Of a stretch of DNA of 64,000 nucleotides, positions 54,678 to 63,427 are shown piece after piece. The DNA is from Stenotrophomonas maltophilia. Lineage in GTDB: Bacteria > Pseudomonadota > Gammaproteobacteria > Xanthomonadales > Xanthomonadaceae. The DNA is taken from positions 1 to 64,000 of the forward strand of contig NZ_LYVJ01000003.1 in NCBI RefSeq assembly GCF_001676385.1, written 5' to 3'. The position numbers were made by a program, and so were the translations under genes. Every line of letters starts with the position of its first letter. Within the stretch, counting starts at the first letter, position 1. Under the pieces are notes generated by a model. It was not told where the DNA came from and did no database searches. It was given only the letters and a program-made list of their open reading frames with translations.

Positions 54678-55298
54678 TCAGCTGCCCGGGCCGTCGCCCT
54701 GCGCCTTTTTGGGCCAATAGCCCCGGGTCCGCGGGCGCTTGCGGGGGCGGTCATGGCCGGCGGTATGGCCCGGCATCCAGGCCTCGGCGGCGCTCTTGGG
54801 CATGGCGGTGACGCCCTGCCCGGCCACTCCGCGCGCCAGCGGCGCCAGGTGTCGCAGGGCACGTGCGTAGACGCCGCGCTTGAACATCACCACGTGTTCC
54901 ACCGGATACCAGAAATCCACCCACCGCCAATGATCGAACTCGGGCGAGTCGGTGTGATCCAGGCGTACATGGGATTCATCGCCGGTCAGCCGCAGCAGGA
55001 ACCAGACCTGCTTCTGACCGATGCAGACCTGCCGTTCATTGCGGCGGATGGCCCGTGCCGGCAGCTTGTAGCGCAGCCAGCCGGGGGTTGCCCCGAGCAC
55101 TTCCACATGCTCGGGCAGCAGGCCGGTCTCTTCCTGCAGTTCACGATACATGGCCTCGACAGGCGTCTCGTCGGTGTTCATGCCACCCTGCGGGAACTGC
55201 CAGCCGTCCCGGCGCACGCGTCGTGCCCAGAACACCTGGCCATCCTGCCGCATCAGCACGATGCCGACGTTCGGTCGATAGCCGTCCGGATCGATCAC
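54678..55298 (-). CDS. rppH: RNA pyrophosphohydrolase RppH
   Basis: Nudix enzyme that removes pyrophosphate from mRNA 5' ends, starting RNase E decay. The 206-residue product uses GTG 55298, with GGAG 8 bp upstream. [14 protein letters not shown] at the N-terminus, [28 protein letters not shown] (Nudix box) and [10 protein letters not shown] are typical. The C-terminal ~35 residues form a basic Lys/Arg-rich extension absent from the short E. coli protein and common in xanthomonads. The gene is divergent from the tRNA genes. Confidence 0.95.
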   Translation of the reverse strand: MIDPDGYRPNVGIVLMRQDGQVFWARRVRRDGWQFPQGGMNTDETPVEAMYRELQEETGLLPEHVEVLGATPGWLRYKLPARAIRRNERQVCIGQKQVWFLLRLTGDESHVRLDHTDSPEFDHWRWVDFWYPVEHVVMFKRGVYARALRHLAPLARGVAGQGVTAMPKSAAEAWMPGHTAGHDRPRKRPRTRGYWPKKAQGDGPGS

Positions 55299-55375
55299 GA
55301 TGCGGACTCCTAAAAAATCTACTGGCTGGGACTATCCCACGCCGCCTGTCGACCCACAAGCACGGCACAAAAGTG

Positions 55376-55404
55376 TTGACAGGGGCGGTACACATCCGCA
55401 GAAT
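55376..55404 (+). promoter_or_regulatory. sigma-70 promoter of the tRNA genes
   Basis: TTGACA at 55376-55381, a 17-bp spacer and CAGAAT at 55399-55404, starting transcription a few bases before the first tRNA. Confidence 0.7.
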
Positions 55405-55418
55405 AGCGGGCTCACCAA

Positions 55419-55495
55419 GGCTATGTAGCTCAGCCGGTTAGAGCACAGCACTCATAATGCTGGGGTCGGTGGTTCGAGTCCACCCATAGCCACCA
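55419..55495 (+). tRNA. tRNA-Met (CAT), elongator type
   Basis: A full cloverleaf starting GGCTATG and ending CATAGCC-A-CCA, with CCA encoded. The anticodon loop CTCATAA on a CAGCA/TGCTG stem gives CAT. The acceptor stem and the D-arm AGCTCAGCCGGTTAGAGC match the elongator Met tRNA pattern. A tRNA-Ile with CAT (lysidine) is a less likely reading. Confidence 0.93.
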
Positions 55496-55552
55496 CATTG
55501 GAAATCAAGTTGTTTTTCAGCGTGAAGAGTGAGAAAATAGCGTCACCTACAT

Positions 55553-55627
55553 TGCCCCGTCGCCAAGCGGTAAGGCACCTGACTCTGACTCAGGCATTCG
55601 GTGGTTCGAATCCATCCGGGGCAGCCA
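55553..55627 (+). tRNA. tRNA-Gln (CTG)
   Basis: A cloverleaf starting TGCCCCG and ending CGGGGCA-G-CCA. The anticodon loop CTCTGAC on CCTGA/TCAGG gives CTG. It lies 57 bp after tRNA-Met and is read in the same unit. Its 3' CCA is also the first part of a large terminator palindrome. Confidence 0.93.
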
Positions 55628-55680
55628 AATTAAAAGCAAAAGGCCAGATCGAAAGATCTGGCCTTTTGCTTTTAATTTGG
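55625..55680. terminator. 26-bp perfect palindrome terminating the tRNA unit, overlapping the tRNA-Gln CCA
   Basis: The arms are 26 bp and perfect with a GAAA loop (55651-55654); the left arm begins CCAAATTAAAAGCAAAAGGC. The right arm carries T-rich sequence in both directions. The left arm begins at the tRNA CCA, so the stem would start in the tRNA acceptor end. Confidence 0.85.
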
Positions 55681-55761
55681 TCGCGCATTCCACCTTATCC
55701 CCGCGCCTGTCGGCGCACCCCCTTGAACATCAAGGGGGCTCTCCTCCAGAGAGAGAGGCCC

Positions 55762-55800
55762 GGGGTCGGATCCTTTTCCAAAGGAAAGGGCTCTGACCCC
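55762..55800. repeat. GGGGTCAGA-type palindromic repeat, copy 2
   Basis: GGGGTCGGATCC (55762-55773) and GGGCTCTGACCCC (55788-55800) around TTTTCCAAAGGAAA, an imperfect version of the element at 20169-20209. Confidence 0.6.
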
Positions 55801-55826
55801 ACCCCTTCCGAGATGCGAAACCATGG

Positions 55827-55847
55827 GTAGTGCCGGCCGCTGGCCCG
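55827..55847 (+). repeat. SMAG-like REP unit, single
   Basis: GTAGTGCCGGCCGCTGGCCC; its second arm is shortened compared with the dimers elsewhere. Confidence 0.6.
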
Positions 55848-55877
55848 CAACCTCGAAACGCATGTCCCCGAAACGAC

Positions 55878-55903
55878 AAAAGCCCGGCCGAAGCCGGGCT
55901 TTT
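55878..55903 (-). terminator. rplM-rpsI terminator
   Basis: On the minus strand AAAAGCCCGGC, TTCG loop, GCCGGGCTTTT, 49 bp past the rpsI stop codon. Confidence 0.85.
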
Positions 55904-55952
55904 GCTTTTCCAACCAGCGGGCCCCCGAGGGGACCCAGCCAGGCGCGGTGAA

Positions 55953-56345
55953 TCAGCGCTTGGAGAACTGGGTGGCGCGGCGAGCCTTGTGCAGGCCAAC
56001 CTTCTTGCGCTCGACTTCACGGGCGTCACGGGTCATGAAGCCGGCCTTGCGCAGCTCGGACTTCAGGCCTTCGTCGTACTCGACCAGGGCGCGGGCGATG
56101 CCCAGGCGGATCGCACCGGCCTGGCCGGTGGTGCCGCCGCCGGTGGCGGTGACCAGGATGTCGAAGCTTTCGGTGTTCTTGGTCAGCTCGAGCGGCTGGC
56201 GCACGATCATGCGCGCGGTCTCACGACCGAAGAACTCGTCCAGCGGACGGCCATTGACGGTGATGTTGCCCGAACCCTTGCGCAGGAACACGCGAGCGGT
56301 GGAGGACTTGCGGCGGCCAGTGCCGTAGTTTTGAGTGATAGCCAT
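55953..56345 (-). CDS. rpsI: 30S ribosomal protein S9
   Basis: Small-subunit protein whose C-terminal tail reaches the P-site tRNA. The 130-residue product begins [18 protein letters not shown] and ends [18 protein letters not shown], both universal S9 signatures; the final SKR contacts tRNA. It lies 2 bp after rplM in the conserved rplM-rpsI operon. Confidence 0.98.
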   Translation of the reverse strand: MAITQNYGTGRRKSSTARVFLRKGSGNITVNGRPLDEFFGRETARMIVRQPLELTKNTESFDILVTATGGGTTGQAGAIRLGIARALVEYDEGLKSELRKAGFMTRDAREVERKKVGLHKARRATQFSKR

Positions 56346-56347
56346 GA

Positions 56348-56776
56348 TTAGATATCCAGAACCTGCGGCTGCTGTGCGGCGTGCGGATGCTCAGTGCCGG
56401 CGTAGACCTTGAGCTTGCGGTACATCTGGCGACCCAGCGGGCCCTTCGGCAGCATGCCCTTGACCGCGATCTCGATCACGCGCTCCGGGTGGCGCTCCAG
56501 CGCCTGGGCCAGGGATTCGGTCTTCAGGTTGCCGATGTAGCCGGTGAAACGGTGGTACATCTTGTCCTGCAGCTTCTTGCCGGTGACGGCAATCTTTTCT
56601 GCATTGATGACGACCAGGTAGTCGCCGGTATCAACGTGCGGGGTGTAGACCGGCTTGTGCTTGCCACGCAGACGGCGGGCCAGCTCGGTGGCGAGACGGC
56701 CCAGGGTCTTGCCCTCGGCGTCGACGAGGTACCAGTCGCGCTGGACGGTCTCGTTCTTGGCAGTGAAAGTGCTCAT
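56348..56776 (-). CDS. rplM: 50S ribosomal protein L13
   Basis: Large-subunit assembly protein. The 142-residue product contains [53 protein letters not shown] and the C-terminal EHPHAAQQP typical of L13. A strong sigma-70 promoter lies 90 bp upstream. In E. coli L13 represses its own operon through the mRNA leader; a leader of about 80 nt is present here, but its structure was not resolved. Confidence 0.98.
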   Translation of the reverse strand: MSTFTAKNETVQRDWYLVDAEGKTLGRLATELARRLRGKHKPVYTPHVDTGDYLVVINAEKIAVTGKKLQDKMYHRFTGYIGNLKTESLAQALERHPERVIEIAVKGMLPKGPLGRQMYRKLKVYAGTEHPHAAQQPQVLDI

Positions 56777-56866
56777 GAAGAACTCTAGGTTAGGTCGGGC
56801 TCATTGCGGCGAAGGGCTCGCCGGAACTCTGCCACGCGTTGTGAAAGGTAAAGCGCAAGAGGCGGG

Positions 56867-56895
56867 ATTGTACGCAGGCCTGGCCGCCTTTGCAA
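56867..56895 (-). promoter_or_regulatory. rplM: sigma-70 promoter of rplM-rpsI
   Basis: On the minus strand TTGCAA (56895-56890), a 17-bp spacer and TACAAT (56872-56867), close to consensus, with a start site near 56860. Confidence 0.75.
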
Positions 56896-56972
56896 GCCTG
56901 CCCGTCTCCGGGTTGGCACGGGGACGGGGCCGGGCGAGAATCGGGGGGTCCTTTGCTCCACCGCATGCCGCC

Positions 56973-57617
56973 ATGACCGTGCTCCGCCAGATCACCCCGC
57001 TGGACCACCTGCTGACAGAGGCGCAACGCGCCCTGGACACGGTGTTCGGCAATCCGCCCGCGGCCCGTCCCTACCCCGCCGCAGGCACCGACGAGCCAGG
57101 CATGGACCGCACGGAGCGACGGCACGCGGCCGGGCTGATGCGGATCAACCATGTGGGCGAGGTCTGCGCGCAGGGACTGTACTTCGGTCAGGCCGCCGTG
57201 GCCCGTGACCCAGCCACGCGCGAGCACCTGCTGGAGGCGGCACAGGAGGAAACCGACCACCTGGCCTGGTGCGCGACGCGCCTGGGCGAACTGGACAGCC
57301 GCCCGAGCCTGTTCAACCCGCTGTGGTACGCCGGCAGCTATACCATCGGTACGCTGGCCGGGCTGCGCGGTGACGGCTGGAACCTCGGCTTCGTGGTCGA
57401 GACCGAGCGCCAGGTGGAGGCCCACCTGGACGAGCATCTGGTCGACCTGCCCGCCGGCGACCTGCGCAGCCGCGCGGTCATCCAGGTGATGAAGGAAGAC
57501 GAGGCCCGCCATGCGGACCATGCCGAGCAGGCCGGTGCCCGCCGCCTGCCGTTCCCGATACCCGGCGCGATGGCGCTGGCCTCCAGGGTAATGAAGACCA
57601 TCGCCTACCGCATTTGA
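56973..57617 (+). CDS. coq7: 2-polyprenyl-3-methyl-6-methoxy-1,4-benzoquinone monooxygenase Coq7
   Basis: Di-iron hydroxylase in ubiquinone synthesis. The 214-residue product from ATG 56973 has the carboxylate-bridged di-iron ligands in a ferritin-like bundle: [41 protein letters not shown] and [16 protein letters not shown] 56973 is preferred because the frame upstream overlaps the rplM promoter region. In bacteria this type replaces UbiF. It is divergent from rplM-rpsI. Confidence 0.94.
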   Translation: MTVLRQITPLDHLLTEAQRALDTVFGNPPAARPYPAAGTDEPGMDRTERRHAAGLMRINHVGEVCAQGLYFGQAAVARDPATREHLLEAAQEETDHLAWCATRLGELDSRPSLFNPLWYAGSYTIGTLAGLRGDGWNLGFVVETERQVEAHLDEHLVDLPAGDLRSRAVIQVMKEDEARHADHAEQAGARRLPFPIPGAMALASRVMKTIAYRI

Positions 57618-57624
57618 AGCGGTC

Positions 57625-57699
57625 GCCCGCACCAACGGTACGGGCCTACCAGGAGGTGCGGGGGGGGGCCGACGGTGGGGCCCGACCGTTGGTCGGGCC
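57625..57699. repeat. SMAG-like palindromes between coq7 and the SMR gene
   Basis: GCCCGCACC-AAC-GGTACGGGC with a CTAC end (57625-57649), and GGCCCGACC-GTT-GGTCGGGCC (57679-57699), which lies 5 bp past the SMR stop codon and may also serve as its terminator. Confidence 0.6.
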
Positions 57700-57704
57700 A
57701 TCAA

Positions 57705-58025
57705 TCAGTTCGGCGAGACCAGCTTCAGGCCGATCACACCGGCCACGATCAGGCCCACGCAGGCCAGGCGGGCCGGCGAAGCGCTGTCGTTGAACAGGTA
57801 GATGCCCAGCACCGCTACGCCCATGGCGCCGATGCCGGTCCAGATCGCATAGGCCGTGCCGACCGGAATGCTCTTCATCGCCTGGCTCATGAGGTACAGG
57901 CTGATCAGGGCAGACACCACCGTGGCGACGGTGGGCAGGGGTTTGCTGAAGCCTTCGGAGTACTTCATTCCGAGGGCGAAGCCGATCTCGAACAGGCCGG
58001 CCAGCAGCAGGTAGATCCAGGGCAT
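57705..58025 (-). CDS. small multidrug resistance protein, Gdx/SugE type
   Basis: A 106-residue, four-helix dual-topology SMR transporter. MPWIYLLLAGLFEIGFALGMKYSEGF contains the essential helix-1 Glu14 with the Gdx/SugE context (LFEIGFALG-KYSEG, not the EmrE type). GTAYAIWTGIGAMGVAVLG lies in helix 3. Gdx members export guanidinium. The start codon has AAGGAG about 10 bp upstream, and directly before it lies an intrinsic terminator preceded by two hairpins, a layout expected of a regulated leader. The gene is downstream of speD. Confidence 0.88.
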   Translation of the reverse strand: MPWIYLLLAGLFEIGFALGMKYSEGFSKPLPTVATVVSALISLYLMSQAMKSIPVGTAYAIWTGIGAMGVAVLGIYLFNDSASPARLACVGLIVAGVIGLKLVSPN

Positions 58026-58191
58026 GGGTGGGGGCTCCTTACCTTTCTTGAAAAACGAAACAGCCCGGTGTTTTCACACCGGGCCGTGGGTCGGTACATC
58101 ACCGTGGAACCGTATCGCGCTGGCGACGCAGGTTCCACAGGGCGGGTCGTCCCGCCTGGGTGGCGATGCCTGCGGGCACCGCGCACGGGGC
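58026..58191 (-). promoter_or_regulatory. structured leader upstream of the Gdx/SugE gene, candidate riboswitch/attenuator
   Basis: In transcript order: hairpin GGCGGG-ACGA-CCCGCC (58156-58141) with an ACGA tetraloop like those of guanidine-II (mini-ykkC) hairpins; hairpin with stem GTGGAACC / GGTTCCAC (58138-58104); then the terminator at 58084-58049; then the ribosome-binding site. Only one ACGR-loop hairpin is clear, where mini-ykkC has two, so class assignment is open. Confidence 0.45.
58049..58084 (-). terminator. terminator between speD and the SMR start codon
   Basis: On the minus strand GCCCGGTGT, GAAA loop, ACACCGGGC, then TGTTTCGTTTTT. It ends about 24 bp before the SMR start codon, too close for a promoter in between, so the SMR gene must be expressed by readthrough. 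Confidence 0.85.
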
Positions 58192-58986
58192 TTACTCGGA
58201 CAGGTTGCGGCCGTGGAACAGCTCTTCGATCTCGCGCTTGAGCAGCGCTTCGATCTTCATGCGTTCCTTGAACGACAGGTTCTTGGCCTTTTCCTCGAAC
58301 AGGTACTGGTCCAGGTCGAAGTCCTTCAGGTGCATCTTCGTATGGAAGATGTTCTCCTGGTAGACGTTGACGTCGAACATCTCGTAACGCGACTTGATGT
58401 TCTTGGCCAGGAAGTTCTGGATCGAGTTGATCTTGTGGTCGATGAAGTGCTTCTTGCCCTTCACATCGCGGGTGAAGCCACGGACACGGTAGTCCATGAT
58501 CACGATGTCCGACTCAAGGCTTTCGATCAGGTAATTCAGGGCCTTCAGCGGGGAAATGACGCCACAGGTCGCCACGTCGATGTCCGCGCGGAACGTCGCG
58601 ATACCTTCCTGCGGATGGGTTTCCGGGTAGGTGTGGACGGTGATGTGGCTCTTGTCCATGTGCGCGACCACGGCGTCGGAGATCAGCTCCTTGCCGGCCA
58701 GCTTCTTGTCGATCACCGGCTCTTCGGAGATCAGGATGGTCACCGAGGCACCCTGCGGATCGTAGTCCTGGCGGGCCACGTTCAGGATGTTGGCGCCGAT
58801 GATCTCGGCGACATCGGTCAAGATCTGAGTCAGCCTGTCGGCGTTGTACTCTTCATCGATGTATTCAATGTAACGCTGACGCTCCTCTTCGGTGCGCGCG
58901 TAACACACGTCATAGATGTTGAAGCTCAGCGCCTTGGTGAGGTTGTTGAAACCCTGCAGCCTCAGGCGAGGCAACGGCTTGACCAC
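58192..58986 (-). CDS. speD: S-adenosylmethionine decarboxylase proenzyme SpeD
   Basis: Makes decarboxylated SAM for spermidine synthesis. The 264-residue proenzyme is the long gammaproteobacterial class 1 type and self-cleaves to create the pyruvoyl group at the Ser of [11 protein letters not shown] (about residues 111-121). [21 protein letters not shown] at the N-terminus and the Cys in [11 protein letters not shown] are also characteristic. Start is GTG 58986, giving the conserved MVKPLPRL. It is followed by the regulated SMR leader and gene. Confidence 0.96.
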   Translation of the reverse strand: MVKPLPRLRLQGFNNLTKALSFNIYDVCYARTEEERQRYIEYIDEEYNADRLTQILTDVAEIIGANILNVARQDYDPQGASVTILISEEPVIDKKLAGKELISDAVVAHMDKSHITVHTYPETHPQEGIATFRADIDVATCGVISPLKALNYLIESLESDIVIMDYRVRGFTRDVKGKKHFIDHKINSIQNFLAKNIKSRYEMFDVNVYQENIFHTKMHLKDFDLDQYLFEEKAKNLSFKERMKIEALLKREIEELFHGRNLSE

Positions 58987-59159
58987 GGCGGTCGATTCCT
59001 GTGTAAGAAGGGAAAGGGGGAATTATGGGGCAAACTGCCCCCGGGGGGAACGTGAAGACGCAAGAGTTCTGGCACACTGTTTGCCCTTAACAATTGCGCT
59101 GGTTAAGCTCCGCCATCCACCCCGTGAATCCGTTCATGCGCAGAGGGAGCGCTCCTATC

Positions 59160-59825
59160 GTGTCAACCGTGCGCCTAGCTAGCAGTCCACTGGCCTTGGA
59201 TATCGCCACAATCGATCGTTTCCTGGCGCACAGCCACCGGCGGCGATATCCCACCCGTACCGACGTCTTCCGACCCGGTGACCCGGCGGGAACCCTGTAT
59301 TACGTCATCAGCGGCTCGGTTTCCATCATGGCCGAGGAAGATGATGATCGCGAGCTCGTGCTGGGCTACTTCGGTGCCGGCGAATTCGTCGGCGAGATGG
59401 GCCTGTTCGTTGAATCGGACCGCCGCGAAGTGATCCTGCGGACCCGTACCGCCTGCGAGCTGGCGGAGATCAGCTACGAGCGGCTGCACCAGCTGTTCCT
59501 CGGCCCGCTGTCGGCCGATGCCCCGCGCCTGCTGTATGCGCTGGGCCAGCAGATCTCCAAGCGCCTGCTCGATACCAGCCGCAAGGCCAGCCGCCTGGCG
59601 TTCCTGGATGTCACCGACCGGATCGTGCGCACCCTGCACGACCTGGCACAGGAGCCGGAAGCGATGAGCCATCCGCAGGGCAGCCAGTTGCGCGTCTCGC
59701 GCCAGGAGCTGGCCCGCCTGGTCGGCTGCTCGCGCGAGATGGCCGGCCGCGTGCTGAAGAAGCTGCAGACCGATGGCCTGCTGCACGCACGCGGCAAGAC
59801 CGTGGTGCTGTACGGCACCCGTTGA
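59160..59825 (+). CDS. clp: CRP/FNR-family regulator Clp
   Basis: Global regulator of the CRP family. In xanthomonads Clp is turned off by c-di-GMP and controls virulence and motility genes. The sequence FLAHSHRRRYPTRTDVFRPGDPAGTLYYVISGSVSI, the nucleotide-binding GEFVGEMGLF with Clp-type neighbours, and the HTH VSRQELARLVGCSREMAGRVLKKL match Clp. GTG 59160 gives 221 residues and has GGGAG about 10 bp upstream; ATG 59136 would add 8 residues and TTG 59094 more. It is followed by a SMAG dimer. Confidence 0.9.
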   Translation: MSTVRLASSPLALDIATIDRFLAHSHRRRYPTRTDVFRPGDPAGTLYYVISGSVSIMAEEDDDRELVLGYFGAGEFVGEMGLFVESDRREVILRTRTACELAEISYERLHQLFLGPLSADAPRLLYALGQQISKRLLDTSRKASRLAFLDVTDRIVRTLHDLAQEPEAMSHPQGSQLRVSRQELARLVGCSREMAGRVLKKLQTDGLLHARGKTVVLYGTR

Positions 59826-59856
59826 TTGCGAGGCAACCCAACGCTGCGGCCATCCT

Positions 59857-59921
59857 GATAGAGCCGAGCCCACGCTCGGCTGCGGTACGCCGAAGGCAGC
59901 CGAGCATGGGCTCGGCTCTAC
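59857..59921. repeat. SMAG-like REP dimer after clp
   Basis: ATAGAGCCGAGCCCACGCTC (59858 on) and an inverted GTAG unit ending GGGCTCGGCTCTAC at 59921, facing each other. Confidence 0.75.
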
Positions 59922-59958
59922 ACGGCCCCTGCGCGGCCTGCTGGGCTAGGCTCGTCGC

Positions 59959-60720
59959 ATGGAGCTGAGCAGCGAATTCTGGTGGTTCATTCTCATCGGC
60001 CTCGGCGCGCAGCTGGTCGACGGCGCGCTGGGCATGGCGTTCGGGCTGGTGTCTTCGTCGGTGATGCTGAGCATGGGCCTGCCACCGGCGCAGGTGAGCG
60101 CCAGCATTCACACCGCCGAAGTGTTCACCACTGGCGCCTCGGGCGTGTCGCACCTTGCAGCCGGAAATGTCGATAGGCGCCTGTTCCTGCGCCTGGCCCT
60201 GCCGGGTGCGCTCGGTGGCGCGCTGGGGGCGTACGTGCTCACCCAGGTTCCTGGCGAGATCATCCGGCCGCTGATCTATCTGTACCTGCTGGTGCTGGCC
60301 GTGGTCATCCTGGCCCGCGCGGCAGGCCGCTGGATGCCGCGGGGCGAAATCCGCCGGGTTCCGATGCTGGGCTTGTTCGCCGGGCTGCTCGACGCCAGTG
60401 GCGGCGGCGGCTGGGGCCCGATCGCCACCTCCACCCTGCTTGCCCGCGGTGGCCAGGCGCGCACCACCATCGGCACGGTCAGTGCCGCCGAGTTCGTGGT
60501 CACGCTCACGGTGTCGGCCACTTTCCTGCTGTCGACGGGCATGCAGCACCTGCAGATCGTGGCCGGCCTGCTGGTCGGCGGCATGATGGCGGCCCCGGTG
60601 GCCGCGATCCTGGTCAAGCGGGTGAAGGAGCGCTGGGTGCTGGTGGCCGTTGGCGTGCTGGTGCTGGGCATCAGCCTGTTCCAGATCGGGCATGCGGTGT
60701 ACGGTCACCTGGGGCGCTGA
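59959..60720 (+). CDS. TSUP-family (TauE/SafE) membrane transporter
   Basis: A 253-residue membrane protein with about eight helices in two homologous halves. The family motifs GLGAQLVDGALGMAFGLVSSSVMLSMG in the first half and LGLFAGLLDASGGGGWGPIATSTLLARGG in the second half identify the TauE/SafE/YfcA group, which exports or imports sulfur-containing organic anions. ATG 59959 gives the expected N-terminus. The substrate is unknown. A REP-like palindrome follows the stop codon. Confidence 0.92.
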   Translation: MELSSEFWWFILIGLGAQLVDGALGMAFGLVSSSVMLSMGLPPAQVSASIHTAEVFTTGASGVSHLAAGNVDRRLFLRLALPGALGGALGAYVLTQVPGEIIRPLIYLYLLVLAVVILARAAGRWMPRGEIRRVPMLGLFAGLLDASGGGGWGPIATSTLLARGGQARTTIGTVSAAEFVVTLTVSATFLLSTGMQHLQIVAGLLVGGMMAAPVAAILVKRVKERWVLVAVGVLVLGISLFQIGHAVYGHLGR

Positions 60721-60725
60721 GCGTT

Positions 60726-60744
60726 TGCCGGCCAGCGGCCGGCA
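60726..60744. repeat. REP-like palindrome after the TSUP gene
   Basis: TGCCGGCC-AGC-GGCCGGCA, 5 bp past the stop codon; it resembles the core of the SMAG units without the GTAG end. Confidence 0.5.
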
Positions 60745-60762
60745 GGTCCGTCATCGTGCGAT

Positions 60763-60793
60763 GGGGTCAGAGCCCCTACGGGGATCTGACCCC
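60763..60793. repeat. GGGGTCAGA-type palindromic repeat, copy 3
   Basis: GGGGTCAGAGCCC (60763-60775) and GGGATCTGACCCC (60781-60793). It lies 3 bp before the end of the minus-strand HAD gene, in a convergent gap, and may serve as its terminator. Confidence 0.7.
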
Positions 60794-60796
60794 GGG

Positions 60797-61513
60797 CTAC
60801 GCCTTGTCGCCGCCCCGGTCCACGCAGCCCCAGTTGAGGATGCGGGTGCCGGCCGGCAGCACGCGGCGGAAGAACGCCACCCGGGCCGGCTTCGGGTTCA
60901 CCACCACCGGCACCTTGGCGGCCAGCAGCAGCGGCAGGTCGGCGCTGCTGTCGGAGTACGCGATATCGATGTCGCCATAGCCACGCTCGCGCAGCATGCG
61001 CATCTTCTCTTCGTTGTGGCAGTGGCGTGTCGGGCCAACGCCGCCCAGCCGCGGGCCGACCTCGGTGCCGATCACCGGTACATCCTGGTGGGCGACGAAG
61101 GCCAGGATCGCGCGTGCCAGCTCCGGCGGTGCGCCGGTCGCGACCACCACGCGATCTCCCTTGGCGCGGTGCGCGGCGAACACTTCCAGCGCCTGCGGCA
61201 GCAGCTTTGCGCGCATCTGCGCCTCGTTGCGCAGCACGTAGGCGTCGATCACCTTGTTGAAATCACGTGCACGGTGCAGGCCGAAGCTGCCGATCCACAC
61301 GTAGATCGAAATGCCCGCGCGCCGGGTCGGCAGCAGCGCCACCATCGGCCCGGCAATCGGCGTGACCAGCGCCGCCGCCAGCATGCGCAGCGGGTTGCGC
61401 TTGATCAGCGAGGCGAACAGGTGGGTGCCCGAATCACCGTCGTAGAGGGTGTGGTCGAAGTCGAAGACCACCAGCGGCGCGTCATCGCGCGGCGTCGGAT
61501 AGTGCGTTGTCAT
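60797..61513 (-). CDS. HAD-family IB phosphatase (phosphoserine-phosphatase-like)
   Basis: A 238-residue haloacid-dehalogenase-type hydrolase. Motif I is [13 protein letters not shown], motif II is VVATGAPP, motif III Lys lies in the [10 protein letters not shown] region, and motif IV is [13 protein letters not shown]. The helical cap after motif I (about 30-100) contains a hydrophobic stretch [18 protein letters not shown], as in the HAD-IB SerB/CicA-like branch, possibly membrane-associated. The start overlaps the trpC stop by 4 bp (ATGA), so it is co-transcribed with the trp genes. The substrate is unknown. Confidence 0.87.
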   Translation of the reverse strand: MTTHYPTPRDDAPLVVFDFDHTLYDGDSGTHLFASLIKRNPLRMLAAALVTPIAGPMVALLPTRRAGISIYVWIGSFGLHRARDFNKVIDAYVLRNEAQMRAKLLPQALEVFAAHRAKGDRVVVATGAPPELARAILAFVAHQDVPVIGTEVGPRLGGVGPTRHCHNEEKMRMLRERGYGDIDIAYSDSSADLPLLLAAKVPVVVNPKPARVAFFRRVLPAGTRILNWGCVDRGGDKA

Positions 61514-62304
61514 GCCGCGAAGAATAGCTGACGCAGGCCCTCGCCCGGTTCTTCCACGCGCATGAAGGCCTCGCCGACCAGGAACGCGTGGATGCCGGCA
61601 TCGCGCATCAGCGCCACGTCCTGCGGGCCGAGGATGCCGCTCTCGGTGACCAGCAGGCGGTCACGCGGCACCGCGGTCCGCATGTCCAGCGTGGTCTGCA
61701 GCGACACCTCGAAGGTGCGCAGGTTGCGGTTGTTGATGCCGATCATCGGTGCCGGCACCTGCAGCGCGCGCTCCAGTTCATCGATGTCGTGCACTTCCAC
61801 CAGCACGTCCATGCCCAGCGACAGCGCCAGTTCGGACAGCGTGGCCAGCTGGGTGTCGTCCAGCGCGGCGACGATCAGCAGGATGCAGTCGGCCCCGAGC
61901 ACGCGCGCCTCGTACACCTGGTAGGCGTCGATCACGAAGTCCTTGCGCAGTACCGGCAGCGTGCAGGCCTCGCGCGCCTGCTGCAGGTAGGCATCTGCGC
62001 CCTGGAAGAAGTCCACGTCGGTCAGCACCGACAGGCAGCTGGCCCCCCCGAATTCATAACTGACGGCGATGTCGGCCGGGCGGAAGTCCGGGCGGATCAC
62101 GCCCTTGGACGGGCTGGCCTTCTTCACCTCGGCAATGACCGCCGGGTCCCCGTTGGCCACTGCCGCCTGCAACGCGCGCACGAAGCCACGCACCGGCGGG
62201 GCGCTGGCCACGGCGGCCTGCAGCTCTGCGAGCGGGCGCTGGGCGCGACGCTGGGCCACTTCTTCGGCCTTCCGGGCCAGGATCGTCTGCAGGATGTCGC
62301 TCAT
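61510..62304 (-). CDS. trpC: indole-3-glycerol phosphate synthase TrpC
   Basis: Closes the indole ring in tryptophan synthesis. The 264-residue TIM barrel from ATG 62304 has [66 protein letters not shown], and the phosphate loop GINNRNL with LVTESGI and FLVGEAFM. It is the monofunctional type with no TrpF fusion. It is downstream of trpD in the same run and overlaps the HAD gene start by 4 bp. Confidence 0.96.
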   Translation of the reverse strand: MSDILQTILARKAEEVAQRRAQRPLAELQAAVASAPPVRGFVRALQAAVANGDPAVIAEVKKASPSKGVIRPDFRPADIAVSYEFGGASCLSVLTDVDFFQGADAYLQQAREACTLPVLRKDFVIDAYQVYEARVLGADCILLIVAALDDTQLATLSELALSLGMDVLVEVHDIDELERALQVPAPMIGINNRNLRTFEVSLQTTLDMRTAVPRDRLLVTESGILGPQDVALMRDAGIHAFLVGEAFMRVEEPGEGLRQLFFAA

Positions 62305-62379
62305 CGTCTTCGGTTCGGTGCGGGGGGCGGTGAGGACGGCCATTATCGGCCATCGACGGGGTCAGGCTGAACGGCGCGC

Positions 62380-63411
62380 TCAGGCAACCAGCACGCGGGT
62401 GGCTTCAACATACTGCTGCAGGCGCTGGCGGGCGCTGCCACTGGCGATGGCGGCACGGGCGCGGGCCAGGCCATCGCCGATGTCGCTGGCCACGCCGGCC
62501 ACGTACAGGGCGGCGCCGGCATTCAACGCGACGATATCCAGCGCCGGGCCAGGCTCGCTGTCCAGTACCGCGCGCAGCATCGCGATGGACTGCTCCGGGC
62601 CGTCCACGCGCAGGTTGCGGCTGGCCGACATGGCGATGCCGAAGTCTTCCGGATGGATCTCGTACTCGCGCACCCTGCCATCGCGCAGTTCGCCCACCAG
62701 GGTGCCAGCGCCCAGCGAGATCTCGTCCATGTTGTCGCGGCCCCAGACCACCATGGCACGTTCGGTGCCCAGCTCGCGCAGCACGCGCGCCTGGATGCCC
62801 ACCAGGTCGGGATGGAAGACGCCCATCAGCACCGACGGTGCGCTGGCCGGGTTGGTCAGCGGGCCGAGGATGTTGAAGATGGTGCGCACGCCCATCTCGC
62901 GCCGCACCGGTGCGACGACCTTCATCGATGGGTGATGGATCGGCGCGAACATGAAGCCGATACCGGTCCGTTCGATGGCCTGCGCTACCTGCTCCGGCTG
63001 CAGCTCGATCACCGCGCCCAGCGCTTCCAGTGCATCGGCGCTGCCCGACTTCGACGACACGCTGCGATTGCCATGCTTGGCCACGCGCGCGCCTGCGGCG
63101 GCGGCCACGAACATCGCGCAGGTGGAGATATTGAACGTGTGCGAACCATCACCACCGGTGCCGACGATATCGACCAGGTTCGTGGTGTCGGCCACCGGCA
63201 CTGGCCGGGCGAATTCACGCATCACGGTGGCCGCCGCGGCGATCTCGTCCACGGTCTCCTTCTTCACGCGCAGGCCGGTGAGGATGGCCGCAGTCATCAT
63301 CGGCGAGACATCGCCGCGCATGATCTGCCGCATCAGGTCGACCATTTCGTCGAAGAAGATCTCGCGGTGCTCGATGGTGCGATGCAAGGCTTCCTGGGGG
63401 GAGAAGCTCAT
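62380..63411 (-). CDS. trpD: anthranilate phosphoribosyltransferase TrpD
   Basis: Transfers phosphoribosyl to anthranilate. The 343-residue product has the PRPP site [18 protein letters not shown], then [25 protein letters not shown], the anthranilate-binding [12 protein letters not shown] and [17 protein letters not shown] 63411 gives [20 protein letters not shown]. It is separate from trpG, as in xanthomonads and pseudomonads. It lies 16 bp after the trpG stop codon and 75 bp before trpC. Confidence 0.97.
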   Translation of the reverse strand: MSFSPQEALHRTIEHREIFFDEMVDLMRQIMRGDVSPMMTAAILTGLRVKKETVDEIAAAATVMREFARPVPVADTTNLVDIVGTGGDGSHTFNISTCAMFVAAAAGARVAKHGNRSVSSKSGSADALEALGAVIELQPEQVAQAIERTGIGFMFAPIHHPSMKVVAPVRREMGVRTIFNILGPLTNPASAPSVLMGVFHPDLVGIQARVLRELGTERAMVVWGRDNMDEISLGAGTLVGELRDGRVREYEIHPEDFGIAMSASRNLRVDGPEQSIAMLRAVLDSEPGPALDIVALNAGAALYVAGVASDIGDGLARARAAIASGSARQRLQQYVEATRVLVA

Positions 63412-63427
63412 GGGAATGCTCCTTGGA

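Larger units (their letters stand above)
55681..55952. other. repeat-rich intergenic region before rpsI
   Basis: No gene is seen. In order it contains hairpin CCCCCTTGA-ACA-TCAAGGGGG (55718-55738), the GGGGTC palindrome copy 2 (55762-55800), a truncated SMAG unit (from 55827) and the rpsI terminator (55878-55903). Several hairpins in about 270 bp mark this as a repeat landing site behind the tRNA genes. Confidence 0.6.

Noticed and set aside
58026..58191. Firm call of a guanidine-II riboswitch
   Set aside because: Only one clear ACGR-loop hairpin was found where the class needs two, so it is listed as a candidate leader instead.
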